Positions 27,294 to 39,200 of a stretch of 64,000 nt of DNA are shown in pieces. A model generated the notes under the pieces. That model saw only the letters and a program-made list of their open reading frames with translations. It was not told the DNA's origin and ran no database searches. The translations under genes and the position numbers were made by a program. Position 1 is the stretch's first letter, and every line of letters begins with the position of its first letter. The DNA is taken from assembly GCA_027574665.1 (NCBI GenBank), contig CM050666.1, positions 6,200,001-6,264,000 on the forward strand, read 5' to 3'. The stretch is from Rhynochetos jubatus (lineage: Eukaryota > Chordata > Aves > Eurypygiformes > Rhynochetidae).

Positions 27294-30200
27294 CTGCGGC
27301 AGGAGACAGAGAAGGAACATGGGTGAGCCGTGAGCGCGTTTGCTGCTTCCACCTGCAATCTGAATGTGTTAACAGGATCAAAATCCATTTGATACCTCGT
27401 TTCCTTACACACGTGTGGGATGGAGAGATGGCAGCCACTACAACGCTGCTTTCCTCATAAATGCCATCTTAGCATTGCTTCCTCAGAAAGCTTCCCCAGC
27501 AGTCCTGTAAAGACACCATCCAAAACGGCATTGCTCGGGTGTTGCCGGTTTCCCCCCGCTATAATGTTTCTTCAAAAATTATTCTTGATGAGAAAATACA
27601 GAAAGAAAAGGTCCCCTTATAGCCAGCCTTTCTACCTGTTTTCAACATGAGCAGCTGCTCAAGGCTGAGCTGTGAGCCTTTAGAGCTAGTACTTCGATTC
27701 TCCGCGATGGTCTCTGTGGGGGAAGTCGAGGTTTGGGAAGCTGTCGGCTTCCTCACACATTTCTTTGTAGTGATTCTGTCATGGGGAAAATGCACGTTTT
27801 GAGCTTTCCGGCAGTCGGTACTCTTTGCACCCCCTCCCGAGGGAAACGGCACCAAAGGAAGAGAGCGTCATCTGCCCTGCGGGTGATGTCTGCGATGAGT
27901 GCCTGATGCGTACCAGCCAACACTGAGGCGGCAGTGCCATGGGAAAGCAGAACGTACTGTCCACGAGTGACTGTGGGAAAACAAAATCCTCCAGCTGTCT
28001 CGTTGCTAAGACTGATTTTTGGTTGCTAAGAGAAATGTGGCTCCTTTCAATTGATTCATATATGGTTAGATGAGGAAGTTTGGTGGAGAAGAGTCATCAA
28101 GGTATTTTCAAATGAATCCCCACAGTCAGGGGCAGAAGGACAGTGGGAAAGAGATTTTTAACGGCCTTCGGTAGTGCACGGAAGAAATCCCTCGACTTGA
28201 CTACCAGGTGGAAAACACGATTCCAGTCTAGAGGCCGTTCTGTTGCGCAGATTTCTGACGTTTTGCTGACATTGAGTAACTGCTTGTGTTACTGCCTTAC
28301 CAGGATCCACTTCACTAATGCAAACGCAGAGGGACGCCTGGGGGTGATACTATTGCAGCGTTTACTCGCTGTGCTGCATTTGGAGGTCAGTTGCCGTGAG
28401 AAATCACATAAATAATAAGGAAAACCAGATTCAGACAATTCGCTCGTGAAGGCCAACATTTTAAACCTAAGGATTTCTCCTTGTGCCAGAAACACAAAGC
28501 AGGAAAGGAAAGTGAAAAAATGTTATCTTCGAAGCTGAGGCTGTGTGTATCACTAGGTGAGGGGGGTGGCATTTTCATGGTCAAAAAAACCCAAAGCCAA
28601 GCCTATATTTATGTCCCCTGGAGGAATGAGAAGAAGAAAATTCTCAAGGATCAGCTCCAGCCCATCCATACTGCCCCCGCAGAAGGATGTGATAAAGGAA
28701 ACCTGCACTGTTGGTCTGGCAACAGACTCTTGGAGAGGTCCCTGAGGAGGCAGAGCTTGCACAGCTCACTGCGCCACAGCAGTAACGCCCTTGGCAGGGA
28801 TTACAGCGTCGGGATTGGAGGTCAGAGGTATAGCAGGGTTATGGCTGGGTTAGACAACAGTAAGGATTTGGCTGGGAATATTCCGCGCCTTATGGAGGCC
28901 CAGGCAGTAGGGAACCCACTAGCAAACTGCTCCCATGGCAGTAGCTTCAAGCAGTCTCAGATAAGCGTAAATCGTACCCCGAGCTGGTTTCCCCACGCTT
29001 CCCCATGCTCTTTTGAAATGGCCTATGAAAGACGAGATTTTTCAAAGTCAACTTTTAAAACTTCCCCCAAAGGTTTTCCTGCAAAGAAACTATACGGCCT
29101 GTGTCCATGAAACTGGGATACCCAGACTGCTCGGGCTGTCACCATGCACGCTTCTAAATCCTGGGATGCTGTGGAAAGCGGTATAAAATGAAAATTTGGG
29201 AGGTACAGTTTCAAGGAGAGATGAATGAATTGGAGGTGGCAGACTTACAAGCTGGCATTCCCTGTAGGAAGCACCTATTTATTGTTGAGTTGCTTTACGA
29301 GATGATCTGTGATGCTTTTGACCCAAACCCACATCTAGGCTACTTGACCTTAGCATAATTTCATTCTTTCTAAATAAGACAACACGCTGAATGTAAACGT
29401 AAGAGCAGGAAAGAACCGAAGGTTAACCTCCGCGTTCCTCCAGAGCCTTTGTGTAGCTTTCACTCACACTGACAGCAGTCTTCCTTGGGACAGTGTCACA
29501 CCATAAGCATTTCATCCTACCATTTCCTAAGCAACCACTCGTTCTTGCACAGAGTAGCCAGCATTCTGGCCTGAGCCCAGAGAGGCCACTGCTTGCTTTA
29601 ATTCAGCTTTCCGTCTTGCTGTGACAACCGCAGCTACAGCATTCTGTCTACCTGTCTTGTGCTGGGAGACACGCTTTTTTCTCTCCCAGGCAGGTTTCCA
29701 TCACTGCTTTCTGCACGTGCTTTCAAATGCTGAATAGCCATTTTTTAACCCATCACCTTCATTTCCATTGCAATTCCCTCTTTTCCAGGACTCCTTTGGT
29801 AGCTTGTTCAGTTCTCTTCATAAGTAAGGTCTCTCTCCAGCGAGTACTATCAGCATCCAGTTTTCACTTCCTTGTGCCTGTCACTCGCCCTCCAATACAT
29901 CCAACCGGTGCTTTCAGGGAGACAGGCCTGCTGTCACTGGCCCCTGAGTTTATTCCTTCCAGGAAATGTTTACGGACTTTGTGTGACCCAGTCGTCCCTC
30001 GTTCGCTGCATCCGCCCTTCGTGGCTTCTGGTGCCGCCGCACGGCAGTCCTGAGCGATGAACGTCCAACAGAGCCACTTGATGTCCTTCTGTTTCCGATG
30101 ATGTAGAGCGGTGTTCAGGACAGCTTGTGTTTTGTGGAGCCGCTAAGGAGGACTTACTCTGTGGTCAGAAATCTGCACGAAGCCAGCGGGGGGTGTTTTG

Positions 30201-33200
30201 TATGAACGCTCAGGCTGTTTTCCGCTTTTCAAATTATGGTGCATGTTTCCAGGCCAGGTCTCTGTGCCCCGAGCTGTCTTACCTGCTGTCCGTGTCAAGC
30301 CCTCCTATCTGAAACGCTATCACACTCCTAGAGGGAGCTTCCCAGCTACAAATATAGAAACAAAGATGGATTGTTTGACCTTGTCAAAAGGCTCGATGCG
30401 GTGAAGAGAAAGAGGGTGGAGAGGAAAGGCCATCAGCAACAACAGGAGACTATCTAACACTGAGTCTGAAATATCCAGGTGGAAGTTCGTCATGGTTTTC
30501 CCAAGGGAACCAAAGGGTGAAAGGTTTAGGGAGGTAAAAGGGAAAAGGGAGGGGACAGTCAGAGGGAAGTTGTTGGAGAGTCACTTGTAAATCAGAGCAG
30601 CCTCAGACCCTTGCACCTTACTGAGCCAGGCTAGGAGGGGAAGGTAAGCTGGGGGTTCTGGTAGTCCTTTACTGAGAAGCGGGGCGGCATCCTCCGGATC
30701 GTGACTTTGCGTTAAAATACTGCCCGCTCAGAGTGAGGTACCTATTGCAGAGTGTTCTAGGTACCCCGGGCACAGTGAAGTAGCAGGGAAAAATGTTTTC
30801 AAAATGCAAATCGTTGCATGCGCAGCTGCATCGTTAACATCATTATTGATCTGTTTTTCTGAGAACTCCTATTCTTCCCCTGGGCTGCTTTTTATCTGAG
30901 CGCTCCTCTCGGCCTTCTCATAACCCTCTGGCCGTTCTCCTCCTCCCTTTCCTGGCTCTTTCTTCACATAGGCCCGAAGAGGAGTTGCCATTTATTCTGT
31001 CCTTTCGGCATGGCTGCAGGGCATGTAAACAAATTAACGTTTGTAGAAGACAAAGGACTCATTTATAGTAAGTAACAGTGGTAGTTTGTTTTGGGCTTCA
31101 GTTACATAAATCAATTAAATCACATTACAAATCCTTTTCCTTACAAACGCTGGTTTTCAACTCAAAGCCATTTCAGTGTTTGGTTTAGTACGAAGCATGT
31201 GCCTCACGCACGGCCACAGAGTGACGTACGGTGTAGTGGAACGCAGTGAAATGTGTAGTAAAATATGTATATAATAAGAATGTTTTGTTAACACCTCAGA
31301 TGTCTCTCTGCGCTGTTCACACAGCTATCTGAAATGCTTGGTAACAGCAGTGCTGCTCAGGAAGGGGCACGCAAGGGAAAGACTAGCAGAGCCAGACACA
31401 AGAAACGCTGCCTGGCGTCATGGTGGGCTGTCGGCCGCTGGGCAATCCCGGGGTGGGAGCTCACCGACCGCGAGCAGCCAAATGGGCCGCACAGCGTTTC
31501 CCGACCCGGCAGCTCTCTCGTTAGCAGCGCTTCAGAGGTAACGGCGTGTTTAGCAAACCAGTGAGTGCTAGCAGATATTACCGACCTTTTGAGACGCTTC
31601 CTTTCTGAGCGCCAGGATGACCACAGATCCCTCCCGGCACCCCTTCCTTAACAGCTCCTCCCTCACTACTCCTTACATTGAAAAATCCCACTTACCCTTT
31701 AGACTCTGAGAAGATTTCTGAGTCACCAGTCACAAGAATGCAGATTGAGAACTCTGTAGTAGCTAATTTAGTGTTAAGATTCAGCATTTTGAGTCTCAGC
31801 ACTTCCAGCACTAAGGCTGTCAGGGCACGTTAAATAGAATATGTAAATATTATAATTTATAATTAATTTAATATTGTAAAACTGGGCTGGAATCTCTTTC
31901 TGCTGAGTTTGGAGCAGGACATAGACCACAGTGAACGAAACGGAACTCACCTGCCTAAACCCTGTCAGCTCTATCGATTCTACTGAGGGAAGAGGAAAAT
32001 TCTGCTGACATCACTGAAAGTCAGAATGTTTTCCTCTGCTTCGCAACAACAATTGTCTGCATTTCGATGCTAACTTCACGGGAATAAACAGTAGTGTCCC
32101 AAAGGATGCGTATGCCTAGAGACTCAGAGTATCTCTTATCTTAGGGAACGGGAAGGTGGGCAGTCCCTGTTTAAATGAACCAAATTGCCACTAGGGTGTT
32201 AAGAGAGCTGAGGGAAACACTGCAGGTACGGCCAGTGGACTAGAACCAGTACAAAGTTCTGCTTCAAACCATTTCCAGTCTATGAACTGGCTAAAGGCAT
32301 TTATCCTATGCCAGCCCTAGGGATTTACCAGGTAAAATCACCACCTCACCAGTACCGACTGTCATATCCTCACTAAAAACACAGTAGCTGTAAACCTCAC
32401 GACAGAGTTATGGGTTCTGCTCTTGAAGCCGTTCAGTTTTTCCAGTACTAAGGATGTGGGGATGTTATCTGAATGAAAGACATAATAGAAATTAGAGTTA
32501 TAAAAGTATTAAAGAGCTGAACACTGGAGAAGGACACAACGTGGCTGCCTCTGGGGACCCTTTATAAATCCAAAATGTTTCCAGCATGAACAGGAACAGG
32601 AAAGATTGAGCTGATAAACAAGAGGTTCCTTATCCTCTGTAAAGAATGAAGGAGACTCCTGCATGTCTTGGGGTTTGGTTTTAGAAACTTTAGTGTGTGT
32701 CTGAAAGCATAACATTAAAGCACCGCTGACAGTAATTAACATCGAAACTACCACTGATGTATCTGCATTTGCTTCTCTATTATAATTTAGAAATCCGTGG
32801 CCCAGATTAACTTTTTTTTTAATGTCATTTTGGTAGTAAACATGATTGCCTGTGACCTGCTGCTTGAAAGCAATGGGTTTAAGCATGGAAATCATTTATG
32901 CCCTATGAAAGAGGAGTCATATCTACAGAACTTAAACATTCTCGTCTACAGCACGTCTTCTGTCACAGCATCTCCAGAAACTGTGGGGTTGAAGTAGAGC
33001 AGACTTGTGTTTCCCACAGAGACAGTTTCCAACCTGGAAAGTAAATCTTGGATTCTGTTTTGTACAAGAATTGTCTGTCTCTGACAAAAGTACCTTTCCT
33101 TTACTCAGAGAAAGGTGGGGGTTTTTTTTATAAATTGTAAAAATTAAGGACTGAAAATAACCCAGAAGTTTTCGGGTTTTTGTTTTTGTTTTTCCTTGTC

Positions 33201-36200
33201 CTTTTGGATGAAGAAGGAAATGTCATCCTGAGATTTATTAATTTCCTCTACAGGGAAGACTTTGCCAAAATGCACGAAGGAAGGAAAACAGTCTGACATA
33301 TGTACTACTTGCGCCAAAGTCCTCAGATCAATTACTGTGGAGAGAATGAAAGCCTTGAGATAACTGCTCCCCAAAAGCTGAGCCTCAGCCCCCGAGTTGC
33401 TACCCCACTTCAGATTTTTCAGGTCATAACGTGTCCTTTTTTGTGCTGGTCAGTGATGGAGACGTGTAGCTCTAGTAGGAGACTAAAAGGGACGAGTGCA
33501 GCCCTTCAGCGTGACAGACTCTGCAGACGTTCTGCCTCCACAAGTACCTGGTGTGAAACACAGCATTCACAGAAAAGAGTGAGTTCACTGTGCGCAGCAC
33601 AGAGGATGTTCAGGAGGGAACCTGGACTGGCACATCCACGAACATTAACTTGAATACTGGATTTTATGCTTCACGTAGATCAAGAATGTAGGTGGTGTTA
33701 ACAATTCCTGTAGCGAGTTTCAGTCCCAGAGGAATTGATTCTGTAGGGTGAACGCAACATTATCGGCTTGACAAGCGTTGGTATGATTATTCCTTACGTT
33801 GCAGCAAATGTTAGAGATTCCCATGGAGAAAGCAGGTCTGCTCTGTCAGAGGCTTGTTGTGAAGGTGCGTGAGAGGCAGCTCATCTCCTCCACAGATCAC
33901 TGTCCAGCTGGACAGGGCAAAAGGAGTGGATGGGAAGGAGAGAGGCAAAAAGTCGTTTAAAGCAATTCTTTGGGTCAGCTGAGCAGCGAGAACATTAAGA
34001 GCCAGGTTACCCCACGCTCCCTGGGTGCTGCGGCTCAGGTGGCCACAGCTCACCAGCAAGAGTTCCTCCTCCCAGGCTGTTAACCCTCCTGCCCGCTGCA
34101 CCCACGGCCTCTCCCCTGCTGTCACGGGAGAGACGAACAGGGAGGTGGGCTAGCTGGAGCCTCGGCGGGCGAGGGAGCTTCCTCTGTGGAGGCTGTAGGA
34201 GAGCAGACAGCTTGCTCAGAGCCACGGGTAAGTGTTGGTATTAATGACATTACCGTAGTGTCTAAAGGCGCCCGGCCGTGGGGAAAGGTACTCCTAGGGG
34301 ACTGCAGCAAGGCTTTGCGCTAATAAGAACGGGTTTAAATTTCTAAGTCCAACTGCCTTACAAGCCCTTAATGGGACAGAAATGCAGGATTGCCAGTTTT
34401 CAGAAATTCTGCTGAGGGAATAGATTAAAAAAAAAATCTTTTCCTCTTGTGGGCAGAAATCCCAAAAGTTAAATCAACGTGAATGAAGTTACGAAATAGT
34501 TTTGTTAACGGTCTTCTATTTCTGTAGGGCTGTGTCTGCGCACCCGGAGCTGCGCGTTACAAAACACATGACCTAGCGAAGTGACCGCCCTAACGTTTCG
34601 CTTATCTGTAACATTCACCTTTTGCAACTAGTGCATCAGCCTGAGGTGCTGAGGTGTAAAGGAGCAGTCATTTTGTCAGCCCTGTTCCGTAGGAGAACGT
34701 GTCACTAGCGCAGGGAAGAGATTCTCTGAACTTGTGTCGTGCAACTGAATCCCAGGCAGTCAGGGACCGAGGCACAGGAAAGTTTCCTACACGGATTTGC
34801 GTATACTACTGTCAAAAAATAAATGAGAGGCTTAAAGGAACAAAATATCTGGAATTAATTATGTATCGCGTACTGAGGAATTTAATCCTGAGCATTAACA
34901 TAAACTCGCTTTGAATGCGTGAATCACTGCACAGCCTGAAAGCTGAACACCGAAAGACTGCACGCAGTCGCACGAGACAGCGGAAGGATGTTAAAGGGAA
35001 CGTCGTGTGCACGCACACGTCTTTACACTTTCTTCATTGTTAGAAGGGTGGGAGAGGTTTTGGGGGGTTTTAACTTAAAACAAATGAGCTGATAGTGATT
35101 TCAGAGAAGAAGAAAGTGGAGAAACTGTGGTACTGACAAATCCACTGCCCATGTTCGCTGACGTGCCGTGCTGGAAACGCTGCAGTGAGTCAGTTCAATC
35201 CTACAGTCCCCACTGCTTACACGGGCACCAAGGTGGGCACAACGGGATGGTTAGAGCTGATAAAGTCTGGGAAAGAAGACTCCAGCACTACAGGAGGTGA
35301 AATCCTTCCCTGCTTCGGGTGGCCTGGCTTGGCAATTCCCTTTGAAAGGAGAGCAGAAGAGACACATCTTGATTAGAACCACGGGCCCAGATGGCTGCAC
35401 GACGTGAGCGGAGCTGTAAGGAAGGGCAGGCTGATCCTCCGCCTTCTACACAGACCTGCTCCTTTGCAGATTCCATGTTTTCCATGGTAATTCATGTTCT
35501 TAAGGAAAACTACTTATACTACTCGATGAAAATGGCATTCTGTTCTGAATGAGGTTCTGCAGTAGTGCTTTCCAGTATTTTTTTAGTCTGTATTTTATTT
35601 TCAGCAGTGAAAAATTCCTAAGTCTGAATTGAATACAAGCCTGCCAAAGGTGTGGGCTGCTCTGAGCATGATTTGCTTCTTAAAGTGCCTCCCCAGTCAG
35701 CGTTGCTCTTGGGTCGAGAGCCTTATTCCTCCAGTGAGCTGTAAATCAGACGGTGCCAGAAAGGAGTCTGTCACGAACAGGCACGTGCCTTAAGGGCGTA
35801 CATATTTTCTGATTAGAGATGCATTCCTGGGGCAGGCTCTCTGAGTGAATGAATAAAGGTGTTCTTGCTAAAAGACCTGTTGAAAAATCATTTCTTTGTA
35901 AAAACTAGTGCAGTAGGGCCCAAGCCACAACAACAGGGAAATGAACCTGTTACTTAACCTGGACTGAAATATTGGGTCTGGCTCCTGTAAACACGCCAGA
36001 TTAAGCGCAGGCACTTCAGGAGGGCTACTAATGTGCATATCTTTAAGAACATTATAGGCAGAGTATTCAAAACTATTAAACAGGAACAGAATCATGTTTG
36101 CAACAGCTCTAACAGATACCAAAAACTGTTTCACCAGCTGACAGCAATTACTGCCACATTAACATGCTTTTAAAAGTAACATCGTTGTGAGTCTGAAAGC

Positions 36201-39200
36201 TGCATGAACGGAAAGATTTGATGAAGTGTTTATCAGTCTAATCCGTTTAATTTGTTCGGTGAAGATAGCATAAGGTCCTCTGCCCGTTTCATTGATCCCA
36301 TCATCCACTGAGTAAGAAAGTGATCCAGGTGGGGATGTGTAGGGTTCTAATGCCATTTCAGTGTCAGGTACTGCCCGGGACTGTCAGCTAAGACTTAAGA
36401 CCTACAGGACACTTGGACATTTCTAGGGTGCAGCTCGAGGCCACACGGGATACCCCTGAAAGCTGAAAATGATCTCGGAGACTTAAGTCTGGAGGCTGAA
36501 CAGCTTCCTAAGTGACTTCCATTTGTTCTTGGAATTGATCTTGTTCGTGTCATTGCCAGAGCAAGCACTTCTTGCAGAGGGGAGTGGTACGTCACAGAAG
36601 CCAGCAGTCAGGTCGGTGCAATTGTCTGTGAGCTCATCACCTATGCGGTCACAGACCAAACAGTCTTTTGTACAATTTTTCATCCCTCTGTCCAAAAATG
36701 CTTCGCAAAAAGGTAGCGACCAGCTGTAACCGGCTAAAGCTACAGCTTCGTACATCCACTTTGTACTTCAAAACTGACCCCCCGTTGGTGGGTGTATGCC
36801 TGCAATACCTTCGTTTGGGCTGTAGGTACAAAATCAGGCGCAGGCCTGGAATAGGTGCGGAATTGTCTGATTACTCCGACCTGACTGCAGTACTGCAGTT
36901 GTGACAGAACTGCTCTGGCACCTAAGTCCCCACCAGGAAAGCGCCCTGAATGTCCCCAGCTCTTCCACAGCTTCCCAGAGTTACCTTTGTGTCCTCAGAC
37001 AAAGGTTTCAGTCTTTTTTTTTTTTTAATTACCATTTTTTTAATTCCCGTTAACCAGACACAACACTGTAATGAAAGGGGTAAATAGTGCCTGCTGAAAG
37101 TGTAGCTACCTCGTGGTTTCTACACGAACTAGAATTATGTGTGGAGGATAGAAGGAAATGTGAAATCCGACTATACCATTTTTTCTAACTACTTATTAAA
37201 GATATATACAATTCTTTTGAGGCCCCAGCTTGATACTTCTTCAGCTGGCAAGAACATCAGTGACAAAACAAAAAATATCGGAAATAACACATTTTTTCTT
37301 TTTGTTTGTTTGCTATTGCAAAAAATAAAACCTAAATGCCCACCTGTATCCCCACGTGGGAGAGACCTACTTCCAACTCACTGCTTCAGGGAATACTTAA
37401 TCGTTCTTACAAAGTGGGAAACCTTCAAACAGAAGACTGCAGGAGGGAAGAGGGTGTCCCAGTAACAACCACTAGTCTGTTGCTCAGACCACTTTACTAG
37501 GAGAGCTGAAGATGAGACTTCTTGTTTTAAAAGCTTTGGTTTCAGAAAGGTTCTGGCCCTGTTTAACTGCATCTCCTCAAGTGTAATTCCCAAAGAATCT
37601 ATATATTTTGATCCCAAGTGGTTTTGTTCACACTTCACACATCGTTCATTGTATGCTTTACTAAATGATCCCCACTTTCTTCTGGGGTTAAAGTTTGAGG
37701 GGAGGGGGTTGTTTTGGTTTGTTTTCCCCATTCCTTTGTCCTTAAATAGTGTAGAATGAGGAAAGAATACGTCAATCCTCCTTTCTAAAAAAACCCGACC
37801 CTAATAACGCAGCCTTGAAGGATGGGTCCTTGTCAAAGAACTACATTCCTTCAGCTCGTTCCATGGTATCTCCAGCGTTCTTCCCTTGGAGGCTCTGAGG
37901 GAGCTGGGGTCCGTGCACCCACCGCACAGCTTAGGCGAAGTGAGGACTGATACGTCAGGTTAACTGCTCGGGGAAGCCAGCGTATCGCCCAGGGCTCCGG
38001 GCGAGCCTCCAAGCCGCTGTTGGCCAGCTGCTGGATTTAGCCCTTGTTTTTCTAAACTTGGCTGCAGTGGCAACTGCTGATTCAGCAGTTAAGCCAGTGG
38101 CTCTGAGCTGCAAGCACAGTAGGTGCGTAACACCAGGAAGGAAGGTACCACGTTGGGGTTAGGGCGTGTAATTGTCTTTAAAATTTCTGTCTGTTGGAAA
38201 ACAGAAGTTTTTACTTTTCCAGAACACAGTCTAGAACGCTGAAGCCCTTGCCTTTAGCTGACTGTGGTGTCAGCTGAAACTCGTTATCTGGGTTCACAAT
38301 TTCAAATGTCTCCCATGATTTGACCTCACAGGAAGAGCAAACAGTCGATACTAAGTGGAACCCCCAGTTACTTGAAGGATGTGAGAAGATCAAAGAGTGA
38401 AATCCTGGTAGGAAGCGGACGTTCATCCTAAATGACAAAGCCAAATGAGGTCAGGCTGATACCACCTGCTGGAAGGTGCATTCATGATTTTTTCCCCACC
38501 ATCTCACAGTCACTGGTACAAAGCAACAATATGCCAGATAGTTATAAATATCAGATCCCAGTCATCTGTACTTGGTGCTATTTTAAACTCTTCCACGTGA
38601 GAAAAATGGTTAAAAATAAAAACACAGCCTTTTTATTCTTCTCTAAATGTTCTGTTCAGTTCTTCATGCTCAAAGAGAATCACAGACCCATCTATAAATA
38701 TCTAACCCAGATCTACAATTGCTTGTCAAAAGGAGGGTGTTTGGTAGAAAATTGAATGAAATACGAAATGACTTTTATTATATTTTTATTACAGACCAGA
38801 TGTGGCCTCTCAATTTACCCCCTATCATTTGGAGATGTACATTCACCAAGAACATTGCATGTGTGCATATAAATATTTTGGTGTTGTCGTGGGATAATAA
38901 AGGGTAATTGATGAGAAAAATCCCCATGGGATTTTCCACTGAGGAGCACATGTCTGTGTTAGCACTCTTGTCTTCAAACGAGACATGTATGGCTGCAGCT
39001 CTTCTGACTGATCCCACAGGGAAAGCCACCGTAACGGGGCAGGGATTTGGCTCCCGGTCAATGGATAGCCCTGGCACGTAGAGCGAAACTCGTGCAGTGA
39101 AGGGTTCCCGAAAGCTGCCTATTGGAGGTTACGCCCCAACACCCAAATGCTGCTCCCTTCAGATTAAAACCTGCTCTGGTGCTGGAACAAGCGGTGAGCT

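Noticed and set aside
27559-27855. Ser/Thr-rich minus-strand ORF ending at a possible donor (AACAG|GTAGAA), considered as an upstream RSPH14 exon
   Set aside because: It lacks any ARM-repeat pattern, and the RSPH14 exon at 27293 needs an upstream exon ending one base into a Gly codon with ARM sequence; kept only as an unlikely alternative exon.
33811-34125. Minus-strand ORF with NLALNVLAAQ, considered as the missing ARM-repeat exon of RSPH14
   Set aside because: Only a few residues fit; the rest does not align with the N-terminal half of RSPH14 and no splice sites bound it.
37014-37026. Poly-T run, considered as a retroposon tail
   Set aside because: No target-site duplication or retroposed body could be identified next to it.
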